Below are positions 24,742 to 33,676 of a stretch of 64,000 nucleotides of DNA, piece after piece. Within the stretch, counting starts at the first letter, position 1. Every line of letters begins with the position of its first letter. The position numbers and the translations under genes are program-made. The notes under the pieces are model-generated. The model was not told where the DNA came from, did not search any database, and saw nothing but the letters and a program-made list of their open reading frames with translations. This DNA comes from Spirometra erinaceieuropaei (lineage: Eukaryota > Platyhelminthes > Cestoda > Diphyllobothriidea > Diphyllobothriidae): the NCBI GenBank assembly GCA_902702965.1, contig CACRXP010000002.1:4385589-4449588 (forward strand). The letters are read 5' to 3'.

Positions 24742-25226
24742 CTATAGGGCCGACGAGTTTGAGAAAAGAGGGAGTGGGCAGAAGCCGTCAAAATCTGTTA
24801 ACACCTACATCTGTCATCGTCCTGCATCAATCATGCTTTGCGGAAGACGGTGGACATCGTTGTTCACGATGACTGAACTGACGACGATTTTGAACGGCTG
24901 CCTTTTTGGCCGATTTTAAGGTTTCTGTAGGATGCGGCAGCGCCAAACATATGTGAGCTTTGCGATCATAACTGACTGCCTGTCGTTAGCGCCTTTCGCA
25001 ATCTCACGAAAAGCATAAATTGACATGGTTTTCAAATTATGGCTGTGTGCCCCGATTGACTGGTACATTTCAGTACGTGGTGGGTTTATAGCGTAGGCTC
25101 TGGATTGCAAACAGACGGGCTTGTAATAAAAGGTATGTCTAAAATGGCATCAATGTAGTGACTTAGGATATAAGGCGTCTAAAGAAGTACTAAAATTCAG
25201 CCAGTAACGAGGGATCCAATAAAGTT

Positions 25227-25669
25227 ATGCTTGTCTGCTCATATGGCCCAAATCCTGCCCCGAAACAAGGATTTCTTCTGCTAGTTTCACGAATTCTGAC
25301 AAGTCGGTTAAACAGGGTTTCAAAGAGGACTGGACTGAAGTGGAGGCCTGCATGGAGGAGAGCCCAAATGTCGCCCTTGCACGAAAATATTACACACTTA
25401 TTCGCCAAGTCACGGCTTGATCTTTTGCACAGATTGACAGTGTCGGCGACGTGAAGGACGGAGTAGTTGTTGACAAAGTGACCAGGACCGGGTACTGTGG
25501 TGAGCATGTTACATACCAGTATTGCCCGAAAATAATTCCTTGTTTCTCTTCAGTGAAGGTTTTTCCTTTCTATGCGGTGTCGTGTGACTTAGCTTGGGAG
25601 AGAAATCGCCTTGACAGTATTGAGGATGCGCAACGACAATGCGTCCGGAGACAACTGCGTCACCATTAA
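25227..25669 (+). other. Possible upstream part of a decayed LINE reverse transcriptase
   Basis: The forward residues FLLLVSRILTSRLNRV resemble the GISLLxVxSKILTSxxxNRL block of non-LTR reverse transcriptases, and the position is right for the RT fragment at 26018-26650. No other motif can be placed and several frame changes are needed. A mirror-image minus frame (25190-25507) is probably a shadow. Confidence 0.3.
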
Positions 25670-26017
25670 AGCCCATAAGCCCTGTACTGATCAGTTGGGC
25701 TTTTGGGTTATATGAGCATACTGAGTAAGAATGAGAAGATAAAATTATGGCAACAAATTATTTCTGATGACCGAAACTTGGACGTCTGTTTATCTGTGCA
25801 TAAGAGGGGCTGTTGGGGCAAACGTCGCATCTAAAATGTTTCAACAGGCACTGTCACCCTTATTTTCACGCACGAATAATCCGAGTTCCGAGTTGGACAT
25901 GACTAGATCGACCAGATGTTCAGATTGTTACGCATACCTGGCTGCCACCAATGACTACTAGTAACCGACGGCCATCCGTATCCTTGAATTCTTCTTGGAG
26001 TTCGACCTTGTTAGTCG

Positions 26018-26650
26018 TTGGTTTCAATGATGGACTATGGGAGTGGAATGCAGGTCAACACTAACTATTCTTATGGCCAAGACCTGTTAGAACCCACCAC
26101 TGTGCAAATTCTGATCTGCAGCAAAACCTCCTCGCCCTTCATATTTGTTCTTATGTCCCACAGGGGTACACCAAATCGTCTGTCCTGTCACATTACGCCA
26201 TCAAGCGGATTCGCGGGAGAGCCGATCTGCGATTTTGACGATGACAGGTTTGCACCGCGACGACGGCTGACTGACCTCGACTTCATTGATGGCACCAGCC
26301 ATCTAGCCTCAACCTGGGATGACCTGCAGAATATATAGTGGGGAGTAACTGTTTATAAATGGTAAGAATCTTTCGTGCTATATGCCTAACGAAGTGAAGC
26401 GGCAACACAGTATTAGTTGCTGCCACCTGGAAATGTGTGGAGCTTCGTGTGCTGTGGACTGAAGACACTGCCAGATGAACGGCATAAAGTGAGCATCGCA
26501 CCAAGAATCCATGCTGTCTGGAGAGTTTTTAAAATCAATAGAACTTACATAGGATCCCGACGCGATATCTCCATCACCAGAAGTAATCCCCGTACCAGGC
26601 ATCCATTCAAGCAGTCCTCGTTCGGGTTTGGGAATTTTGGAATGTGCTAG
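26018..26650 (+). pseudogene. Decayed LINE (CR1/RTE-like) reverse transcriptase fragment
   Basis: Near 26245-26330 the forward frame reads RRLTDLDFIDGTSHLASTWDDLQ in two overlapping blocks; non-LTR RTs typically have RLTDLDYADDIxLLAxxxxDLQ here. The catalytic YADD is replaced by FIDG, so it cannot be active. After a frame change, 26500-26580 gives IHAVWRVFKINRTYIGSRRDISI, which fits the AxxxFxxLxxxLWSRRDISI region downstream of the RT core. Stops and shifts separate the pieces. The clade (CR1 or RTE) is inference from motif style. It is unlike the PLE RTs nearby, which carry YVDD or YLDD. Confidence 0.62.
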
Positions 26651-28854
26651 GGAAGATGAGCGTAAACTGGGGAGGTTTGTATTTGTGTCACCCGAAAACT
26701 GGTGAAGTTCGATGAATTCAACCTCAAATGAGACAGCCCAAGCTAACACTAAGAGTATTTAAGACCATTCTTTAGAGACGTAAGACATTATCCGTTGTCC
26801 ATCTCATGAGATTAGGGTTGTTGCGCTAGATTCGTTGACGTCAAAAATGCACATGTTGAAAGAGAGGTCAACTCAAAATCTGGTCTAACGCGTCCTTCAT
26901 CCCGAGGAGGTGTTTCATGCACCTGCAATACACCACCTCTGTCACTAAGAAGGATAATTTCAGCTCTTCAGATTTAACGATACACTTAGTCAAGCATCTA
27001 TAAGTACAGTCCACAATATCTGTAAAAGGGACTAGTTAAGACGTGTCTGCAGTCACATTGAATAGCGTATTTTGCTTTGGGAGTAGTATTTTCTTCTTTT
27101 ATACACTCATGTTCATTTGAATTCCGTATATCTTAAAATAACATGTCAGAAATGTTCACTTCCGAAAAATCAGTATTTACTTGATGGAATACATTTTATA
27201 CTCAATTAGCAGTTAGAATTCCACTTACTCAGCGCTCATATAATGCGAACGCTGAAGAGACAGGTCATTAGTTTCTCGGATTGCTTGACGGATTAAGACT
27301 ATTTGAAAATTAAGGTAAGTTCGCAACAGGAAACGACACCTTAGGGTAGTCAGACCTCTGTTTCCGATCGGTCAACATTATAATTTGTCCGCAATATAGT
27401 CTACGAAGTAAAACAATGAAAAATCAGCCGTATGATCTTAAAATCCCAATTTTGAGGGGACTGTTTTAAAAAAGCATGCAGCGCTATGGAACGTTTTCGA
27501 ACATTTAATGCTGTACTTAGGCTTTGTCCTTATTGTCGTACCTTCTGATCCCGCCAAGATTTATTAGGTTTTTCTTTTCATTTTGGTCGGCTGAATTATT
27601 GAGGTCCGCGAAAACTACATTATAGACTCTACTTCTACAGATATCACATTCAGAATGTCAGATTGGTCAGAATTAAAACTTATAATTAGTAAATTTCTGC
27701 CTCGTAGACCATGAACTCGGAGTCCGACAACAACCCTGTGCCGAATAGCAACATGTAAAACACATTCCTAATGTCAAGAGCAATCTCCTTCTGGGGCAGA
27801 AGTGACGCTCTGTGAGGGTCTAACACGCAAAAGTACATTTACAATGCAATATGCGAAACCTAACCTCCCTGTACTTAGTTGAAAAGGAGGGGCTAGCTGG
27901 GCGCTTTCATGACCAAATGTCTGTGGTCTCGTCAGAAGCAAGCAGCAGATGACACCCGCGAAACAGAACCCCGAATGTCGCGTGCACTCGCTTACCGTAA
28001 TGTTCACACAAATTACTAAATGAGACCAAACGTCGATTATCAAACCGACTGAATTCAGGAGAACAGAAGAAGCTCAGTTATTACATTTTCTGTGTCGGTT
28101 TCCGCTGAAAGTGTGGAAGTTAGACTGGATTAAAGAAAAACAATCTGAAGAGGAGAGTAATAGATGTTTGTAACTACTGTGGCAAAAGTGTGCCTTTAAT
28201 TTTGCTATCGCATCGGTAGTAGAGGGAGTAGCCAGTATGGTCATACACCCGAGCGTTTAGGCAGGAAAGGGGGGGAGGTGTTGTCAATATCCATAGTCGA
28301 CTAAATCAGACTCGCAGGCGAAAAATTCCGGAGCCTGGCTTTTAATAGCAAACAAGCCACGCCCTTGAAGACTTCTGCAAAAATCGATAAGATTATGGCC
28401 CCGAAACGACTAGGCTGAACGATTAATGTATTGAACTGCTTACTTCAACCGTCTAAACTTCATCTATATATATAAGCCACAGCACCCGTAGGAAGACTGA
28501 AACGGATAAATATTTCGGTTAGACACGGCAAAGGGCTCACCTTACTATAGGTTGACTTGCGGTTGACGCCAAAGGGCACCCATTTTTATGGTCCAACTAA
28601 TACCCGATCCATAACACTAACCCTTTGAATCCCAATCCAATCACTTACACGCCTAGTTTGGCCTCAACCTAAATTCTAATCATGACCCTCTTGAATTTGT
28701 CACAAGGCTACCTGTAATAGGGGAGAACACTTATGACCGTATTCTTTTAACCGTCCTTTGCGGTAAGTGATTTTTTTCTCTGATAGGCCGCATTACTTTA
28801 TAATTTATGAATATCTAAATTAGAAAACGAAAATTCCTGATAGACTTCCTGTTC
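26651..28854. other. Interval without a recognisable gene
   Basis: A GC-rich patch at 27775-28050 carries an 89-codon minus frame with no motif. At 28588-28690 a run of degenerate C/A-rich units (CTAACCC, CAATCC, CAACCTAA) suggests an eroded simple repeat. Nothing else is evident. Confidence 0.4.
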
Positions 28855-28995
28855 TCCTCCTCCTCTTTTTAGTTGGTATCTTTTACATCCTTCGAGTCAT
28901 CGGTCAAAAATAATCCATTCACAAAAAGAGGAAGGTGACAAAAAATCGAATTAACTGGAGGTTATTTCGGCATGGGGTATTTGCATGCGCAAGAA
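28855..28995 (+). repeat. R3 repeat, copy a
   Basis: Shares with 30035-30190 the order CTCTTTTT, GAGTCATCGG, an AATAATxxATTxxCAAA stretch, GACAAAAAATCGAATTAACTG and GGCATGGG. About 150 bases, same orientation. Family unknown. Confidence 0.65.
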
Positions 28996-30034
28996 ATAGA
29001 CTAAAGTGGCAGAAACGCGATATTTGCTAAGTCCGGTTTTTACTAGATGGGTTTAATTCCCATTTTACTTAAATTTTGATTGCTTGGTGATATGAAAAGT
29101 ACACTGTTCAGTTAATCTTGAGATAAGCTGGCATCGAAAGGAGGAAGCAAGAAATAATTTTTCATCATTTTTTGATTTTTCTCAGGGGCGAACCATGTTT
29201 CATGTCCGTATTTCATGCATCGATCGACAGGTCAGGTTGCGTTTAATGAACGCACGGCAAACAAACAGTTGTCTAGGAGAGGTCTCGTTTTCCATTGAAG
29301 GCAAAGTTATCTGACAAAACGCTGTGTATTGGGACTACGACACTTTCAGAGAAAAACGCGCAACTGTTCCCCTGCCATAGGTCTACAATTATTTGGACGT
29401 CTACCTTAGATCAAAGGCTGTTTTCCATCTGTACTTGAGCTACTTCCACCACAGAGCCTACCGCCATCCGGAATTGTCGGTAAGTTTCAGGCATCTTCAA
29501 AACTGGAAAAAGTTGTAATTGCGTAAGGCAGAGCGCACGTTTTACGAATGCATTTTGAAGTGTTTGATAGCAGTCTGATTATGAAGTACTAGTTGTATTT
29601 GGCAATATTTTGATAGACGTTACAGTGACTACTTTGATGGCGAATTATAGACGATCTTAATGAAGTGTATGGGTAAGTTCAAGTATGATTAGACCTCTTA
29701 GAAACAGCATTCGCTCGGCGTGAAATATACATAGTAGATTTATCATCCTGCATTTATTTCAAGACTTGGGGTGGTAGAAACTATATAGGACAAAAGGGCT
29801 TCAGCGTCCTTCATAATTAGGCTCGCAGTTAGTGCCACCAAATGCAAGGCCCAGGGATGACCTTCCACGTGCGCGTTGATGGCGCAAATGAAGATAAATG
29901 CTTCTGGACGCAGACGCGACGCGAAACGGAATACGCACATATCTTTTGTGTCGCTTTCCCAACAAACTGCTTAAGAAGATCCCATTTAACTGCAGGACCT
30001 GGATACCGAGGTATTAATGAAAAACGACGGACGT
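28996..30034. other. Interval between R3 copies
   Basis: No gene found. Short frames on both strands at 29743-30060 mirror each other and carry no motif. Confidence 0.4.
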
Positions 30035-30190
30035 TCTGCCCTCTTTTTCCTCGTTTGTGACGAGGGCCGGTTAATGATTAGAGTCATCGGCCATAATCAA
30101 TTTATTTCCAAAGGACGAAAATGGCGAAAAATTTAATTAACTGCAAGTACGTTTGACATGGGTCATCAAACTATGCAGAGAATAGATTTA
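30035..30190 (+). repeat. R3 repeat, copy b
   Basis: Second copy of the unit at 28855-28995, about 1.2 kb downstream and in the same orientation. Similarity fades beyond GACATGGGTCAT near 30160. Confidence 0.65.
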
Positions 30191-30596
30191 TTCAATAATA
30201 GCGTGATGGTTTTTGTTTGCCATTAGTCCATTTTTAGGAGTCAGCTTTCATTCTCACTTCATCTAGCTTCCGATACGGGTAACATCTGATCCACGGAAAG
30301 CCATAAAATTCCCTTCGTTAATAGAAGTAGTTTTATTTCATTATGAAACTATAACCATGAAATATTTCATGAACTGACCCCTCGAACCTATCGAAATCTG
30401 AATTGTCTGTTGACGGTATGCTGACTGTTGAATCAAAATAGTTAATCTTCTTAAAGGATAAGTACAAAAGCCACCTAAACCGTAGGCCGCAGGATTATTT
30501 TGTGATAGCTAGTGTAGAGCATCGCCTGTAGTTCTTTCTTTGGTTCACTTTCGCCAATATGTCATAGGCATTAAAAATAGGAAAGTTTCAGGTAAC

Positions 30597-30615
30597 AATC
30601 GGGAGATGGCACCCA
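30597..30615 (-). repeat. 19-bp exact inverted match to the far flank of the PLE
   Basis: AATCGGGAGATGGCACCCA here is the exact inverse of 33698-33716. The two lie outside the PLE on either side. The match is too long for chance in 64 kb, so both are probably ends of an unnamed older repeat. Confidence 0.55.
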
Positions 30616-31111
30616 AAAAATACGCCCAACCAAAGCAGCCTGTATTACGTGGCAGGTGGTAATAGGGGTTTTATGGGTGAGGCCTTCGAATGCGTGGATA
30701 AATGTCAAAAATAATAAGACTTTTTTAGAAATTGTTTTTCGAACGTCGAGGTTTTACTTCTTCGCCATATAGTAACAAAAAATGAGCGTGGTGAATGGAA
30801 AGTAAACAAATAGCAGTGCTGTAGGCGTAAACCATTTTAAGAAACACGCGAGGCATTTAAGCACCTGTGCTCAGACGCTGCGATCGTTTCCCTACACTCC
30901 TAAGGTATGCATAGTTAGATTTAGCCGCAATCCCACTACTGCTGTCACTCGTCAGTCGTGTAAGCCTTGGTCAAGGTTGATTAACCATAGCTCGGTCTAC
31001 AGCGATCACATTTCAATCGTTGGAGACTATGATAATCTAAATGAGGCAGTATGTGGACTGCAGGTCGGATGAAACAACAAACATGTAGGGCTATAACCTT
31101 CTCAAATAGAT

Positions 31112-31122
31112 ATGGTAGGTAG
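31112..31122 (+). repeat. Target-site duplication, left copy (ATGGTAGGTAG)
   Basis: The same 11 bases recur at 33666-33676, directly outside the other end of the PLE. This marks one insertion event and fixes the element boundaries. Confidence 0.85.
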
Positions 31123-31394
31123 TTTTGAAGAAGAAGACACGATCGCCGGGACAAGAGCTTTATTAGCCTGACGTTTCGGATTCCTGCTCGAATCCATCAT
31201 CAGAGACATAAGCAGATAAGGGTGGTTCATGCACATGTGGCTGCAGTATTTATAGGATGCAGTAGCCATGCCACCGCATACCCATGAATGTTCACGGCTC
31301 CCTCCCCTTCATCAGAGATCATTGCACGTGGCGTGATGGTCGCTATTGGCGTCGTTAATTGCTGCAATTTCATCACGTGCGTTGGATGTTGGTG
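31123..31394 (-). repeat. 3' terminal repeat (pLTR) of the PLE
   Basis: Inverse of 33356-33628. It starts TTTTGAAGAAGAAG just inside the target duplication and runs into the coding end of the endonuclease. It carries a well-formed hammerhead motif (31157-31213). Confidence 0.9.
31157..31213 (-). ncRNA. Hammerhead ribozyme in the 3' terminal repeat
   Basis: On the minus strand: stem I strand GCTTATGTCT, core CTGATGA (31197-31203), stem II GGATTC/GAATCC with a 5-6-base loop, then GAAAC (31173-31177) and the cleavage triplet GTC, followed by the other stem I strand AGGCTAATAAAGC. Stem I pairs as GTCT with AGGC, then an internal loop, then GCTTAT with ATAAAGC (one bulge). Stem III is only the self-complementary ACGT, so a dimer form, as described for minimal hammerheads, would be needed for stability. 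All core bases are intact, so activity is plausible. Confidence 0.82.
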
Positions 31395-33363
31395 TGATGA
31401 TTGCTCGACCATCTGACGCGCTGACCCGGGTGTTGGGAAGAGTGTTCATCAGGGCGCTCCCCGCGTGGCCAATTTTTTCGCCTAGACGAAGTCTCAGCAC
31501 GCTGTATTGAATGGGAAGATCATTGCACTTGCTAATAGACTGGGGGCCAGTGAACCATGACTCAAGCAGCTCCCGCATCACGCGGTTGTCACCTCTTGCG
31601 AGAATTTCGTCCTCGTCAAATTTGAATGTGTGGCCGGAACCCGTCGAATGAGCCGCAACTTGAGAGCTGGAGTCGTTTCTCCGCACTGCTGCAGCGTGTT
31701 CGGCCATTCGCGTTCAAAGCTGTCTTCCGGTTTCTCCGACGTAGTTGCTTTGTCCGCAACTGCATCAGATCCGATAAACGACTCCAGACGTTTCTTGCCG
31801 TGGCAGTGGGTCTTTTGGTTTCATCAGTTGACGCCTGATGGTTGCCTCTGGCCTGTGTGCAACTCCAACCCCCAGCGGTGCGAGAAGGCGGCCAACAGCT
31901 TCCGAAACGTTCTTGACATATGGAAGCGCTCGCCAAACTTTGGTGTCCGTACGGTTAGGCCTTTCGTCCATTTTGCGTATGCACCGGTTGACAATGTTGC
32001 GCGGGTAGCCATTGGCTTTGAAGACCCGTCGGAGGTATTGTAGTTCAGCAATTTTGTCTTCCGGCTCACTGCAGTGTGTTTCGACACGCCGGTAGAGCGT
32101 CCTTACACAACTGCGTTTGTGACTGATTGGGTGGTTGCTATTGAAGTTCAGTACTTGCATCGTATTTGTCGCCTTCCTGAACACTTTGCTCTTTAGTCCA
32201 CCACAATCCTTGCGGCATACGAGGACATACAGGAAGGCCAGCTGCTTGTTCTCTTCCTCCTCCATCGTAAATTGTATATCCGGGAAGACCGCATTCAGAC
32301 GTTCCTTGAATGTCAGCAGTTGATCCCGATCGATAACGACGAAGGTATCATCCACATACCGGGCCCAGAATTTCGGTCTGTGGTGTTGGAAGACCAGCGA
32401 CTCTAACCGTTGCAGGACCGCCTCGACGATGAATCTCGAAATCGGCGAACCCATTGGTGTGCCCTTCACCTGTTCGTAGATTGTCCCGTCGAACGTGAAG
32501 TACGTCCTGAGACAGAACTTCAGGAGCTGAAGGACGTGGGCGCGTCCAAGACGATTCTCCGTTTCATCGTATTTGCTTTGTAGAAGCAGCTCGATTGTCT
32601 CGATCGCCAGGTCCTGGGGAATAGAAGTAAAAAGGGACGTAACATCAAAAGATACCATGACCTCATTTGGATGGAGGCTTACCCCTTTGAGTTTCTCCAG
32701 GAATTCTGCTGACGAAGAGACCGTGGTGTCTGACTCAGCGGTCAGGAACTTGAGACGCCGGAACAGCCACTTCGCCAGTCCGTACGTTGGAGTCCCTTTG
32801 AGCGACACGATGGGTCGGAGAGGAGCGCCGTCTTTGTGCAACTTAGGGAGGCCATAGAATCGGGCCAAAGCCGTATCTTGGGGTCTCGCCATGCGTCTGT
32901 CGGTCGGTGTTATTGCACCTGAGTTCTCCAAGGCCAACAACGTAGCATTGATTTCGCGTGTCAGCGCTTTTACGGGGTTCGTTGCACATGGGACATAGAA
33001 CTGTCGGTCCTCCAGCAAACCTTTGGCTTTTTGAATGTAGTCTGTCCTGTCCAGCACAACCGTGGAGCGCCCCTTGTCCGCTGGCACGATGACCAAGTCT
33101 TTTTCGGCCTTGAGTTCTCTAAGCGCATCACGTTCGACCTTGGAAAGCACTTCCCGCGGCCTGTGGGCCATTAGGAGAGACGACACTTGGTGTCGGATGA
33201 GGCTCTTGGTCTCCTCCGTTGTCTCCGTCTGACAAAGGATTGATTCCACTGCTGCAATCATGTTAACAGGTTTAGCATCAGTCGTGTTGAATGAAGCTTC
33301 GTGCCTTAAGACCTGCATCTGATCCTTCGTCAGCTCCTTTGACGACAGGTTGTGCACCAACAT
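31312..33363 (-). pseudogene. PLE polyprotein: reverse transcriptase plus GIY-YIG endonuclease, two in-frame stops
   Basis: One frame runs from 33363 to 31312, interrupted only by TGA at 31765-31767 and TGA at 31714-31716. RT landmarks in order: ADKGRSTVVLDRTDY, a LPKLHKDGAPLRPIVSLKG block, motif A FDVTSLFTSIP, motif B GTPMGSP, catalytic YVDDTFVV, and a long connection region ending LPRQETSGVVYRI. The endonuclease starts at GVVY, and YVGET with the later EH, GH and ELLESW follow; the CxC and His residues fit the zinc-binding pattern of PLE endonucleases. In the family the first stop stands at a Trp and the second near a Ser. FLYVLV replaces the usual FLDVLV after the catalytic box. Frame open upstream to 33372, but its first residues come from the inverted repeat, so the true N-terminus is missing. 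Role: RNA-templated copying and target nicking. Confidence 0.93.
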
Positions 33364-33628
33364 CCAACGCACGTGATGAAATTACAGCAATTAACGACGC
33401 GAATATCGACCATCACGCCACGTGCAACGATCCCTGATGAAGGGGAGGGAGCCGTGAACATTCATAGGTATGCGGTGGCATGGCTACTGCATCCTATAAA
33501 TACTGCAGTCACATGTGCATGAACCACCCCTATCTGCTTATGTCTCTGATGATGGATTCGAGCAGGAATCTGAAACGTCATGATAATAAAGCTCTTGTCC
33601 CGGCGATCGTGTCTTCTTCTTCTTCAAG
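33356..33628 (+). repeat. 5' inverted terminal repeat (pLTR) of the PLE
   Basis: Inverse copy of 31123-31394. Its junction with the truncated RT frame lies in the shared ACCAACATCC near 33356. In plus-strand reading it even encodes the endonuclease's last residues (ARDEITAINDANI). It carries its own hammerhead. Confidence 0.9.
33536..33593 (+). ncRNA. Hammerhead ribozyme in the 5' inverted repeat
   Basis: CTGATGA (33546-33552), stem II GGATTC with GAATCT, GAAAC (33572-33576), triplet GTC, then ATGATAATAAAGC. The core is intact, but the second stem I strand reads ATGA where the other copy has AGGC, which weakens stem I. It lies on the strand opposite to the RT, so a transcript of the element would contain it as antisense. 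Confidence 0.75.
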
Positions 33629-33665
33629 ACTGCTTCCTGGGACTCGTCTTTTCGCTTCTATTGGC
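33629..33665 (-). other. PLE tail extension
   Basis: These 37 bases lie between the inverted repeat and the target duplication and have no partner at the other end. A 30-40-bp tail at one end is a described PLE feature. Confidence 0.6.
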
Positions 33666-33676
33666 ATGGTAGGTAG
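33666..33676 (+). repeat. Target-site duplication, right copy (ATGGTAGGTAG)
   Basis: Identical to 31112-31122. Confidence 0.85.

Larger units (their letters stand above)
31123..33665 (-). mobile_element. Penelope-like retroelement, 5'-truncated, with inverted pLTRs
   Basis: The element reads from 33665 down to 31123. It consists of a 37-bp tail (33629-33665), an inverted terminal repeat (33356-33628), an RT-plus-endonuclease frame truncated at its 5' end (33363-31312), and the 3' terminal repeat (31123-31394). The two repeats are inverses of each other at high identity by eye. An 11-bp duplication flanks the whole. Terminal repeats in either orientation, a short tail, 5' truncation and a hammerhead motif in the repeat are all known PLE traits. 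The copy is the youngest in the window, judged by its long open frame, but two stops in the endonuclease part make it non-autonomous. Confidence 0.92.

Noticed and set aside
25763..25776. CTGATGACCGAAAC, looking like a hammerhead core
   Set aside because: Only two bases separate CTGATGA from GAAAC, so no stem II can form, and no stem I pairing is visible.
31123..33628. A DNA transposon with terminal inverted repeats
   Set aside because: The coding region is a reverse transcriptase with a GIY-YIG endonuclease, the repeats carry hammerheads and there is a one-sided tail; all of this fits a PLE and not a transposase element.
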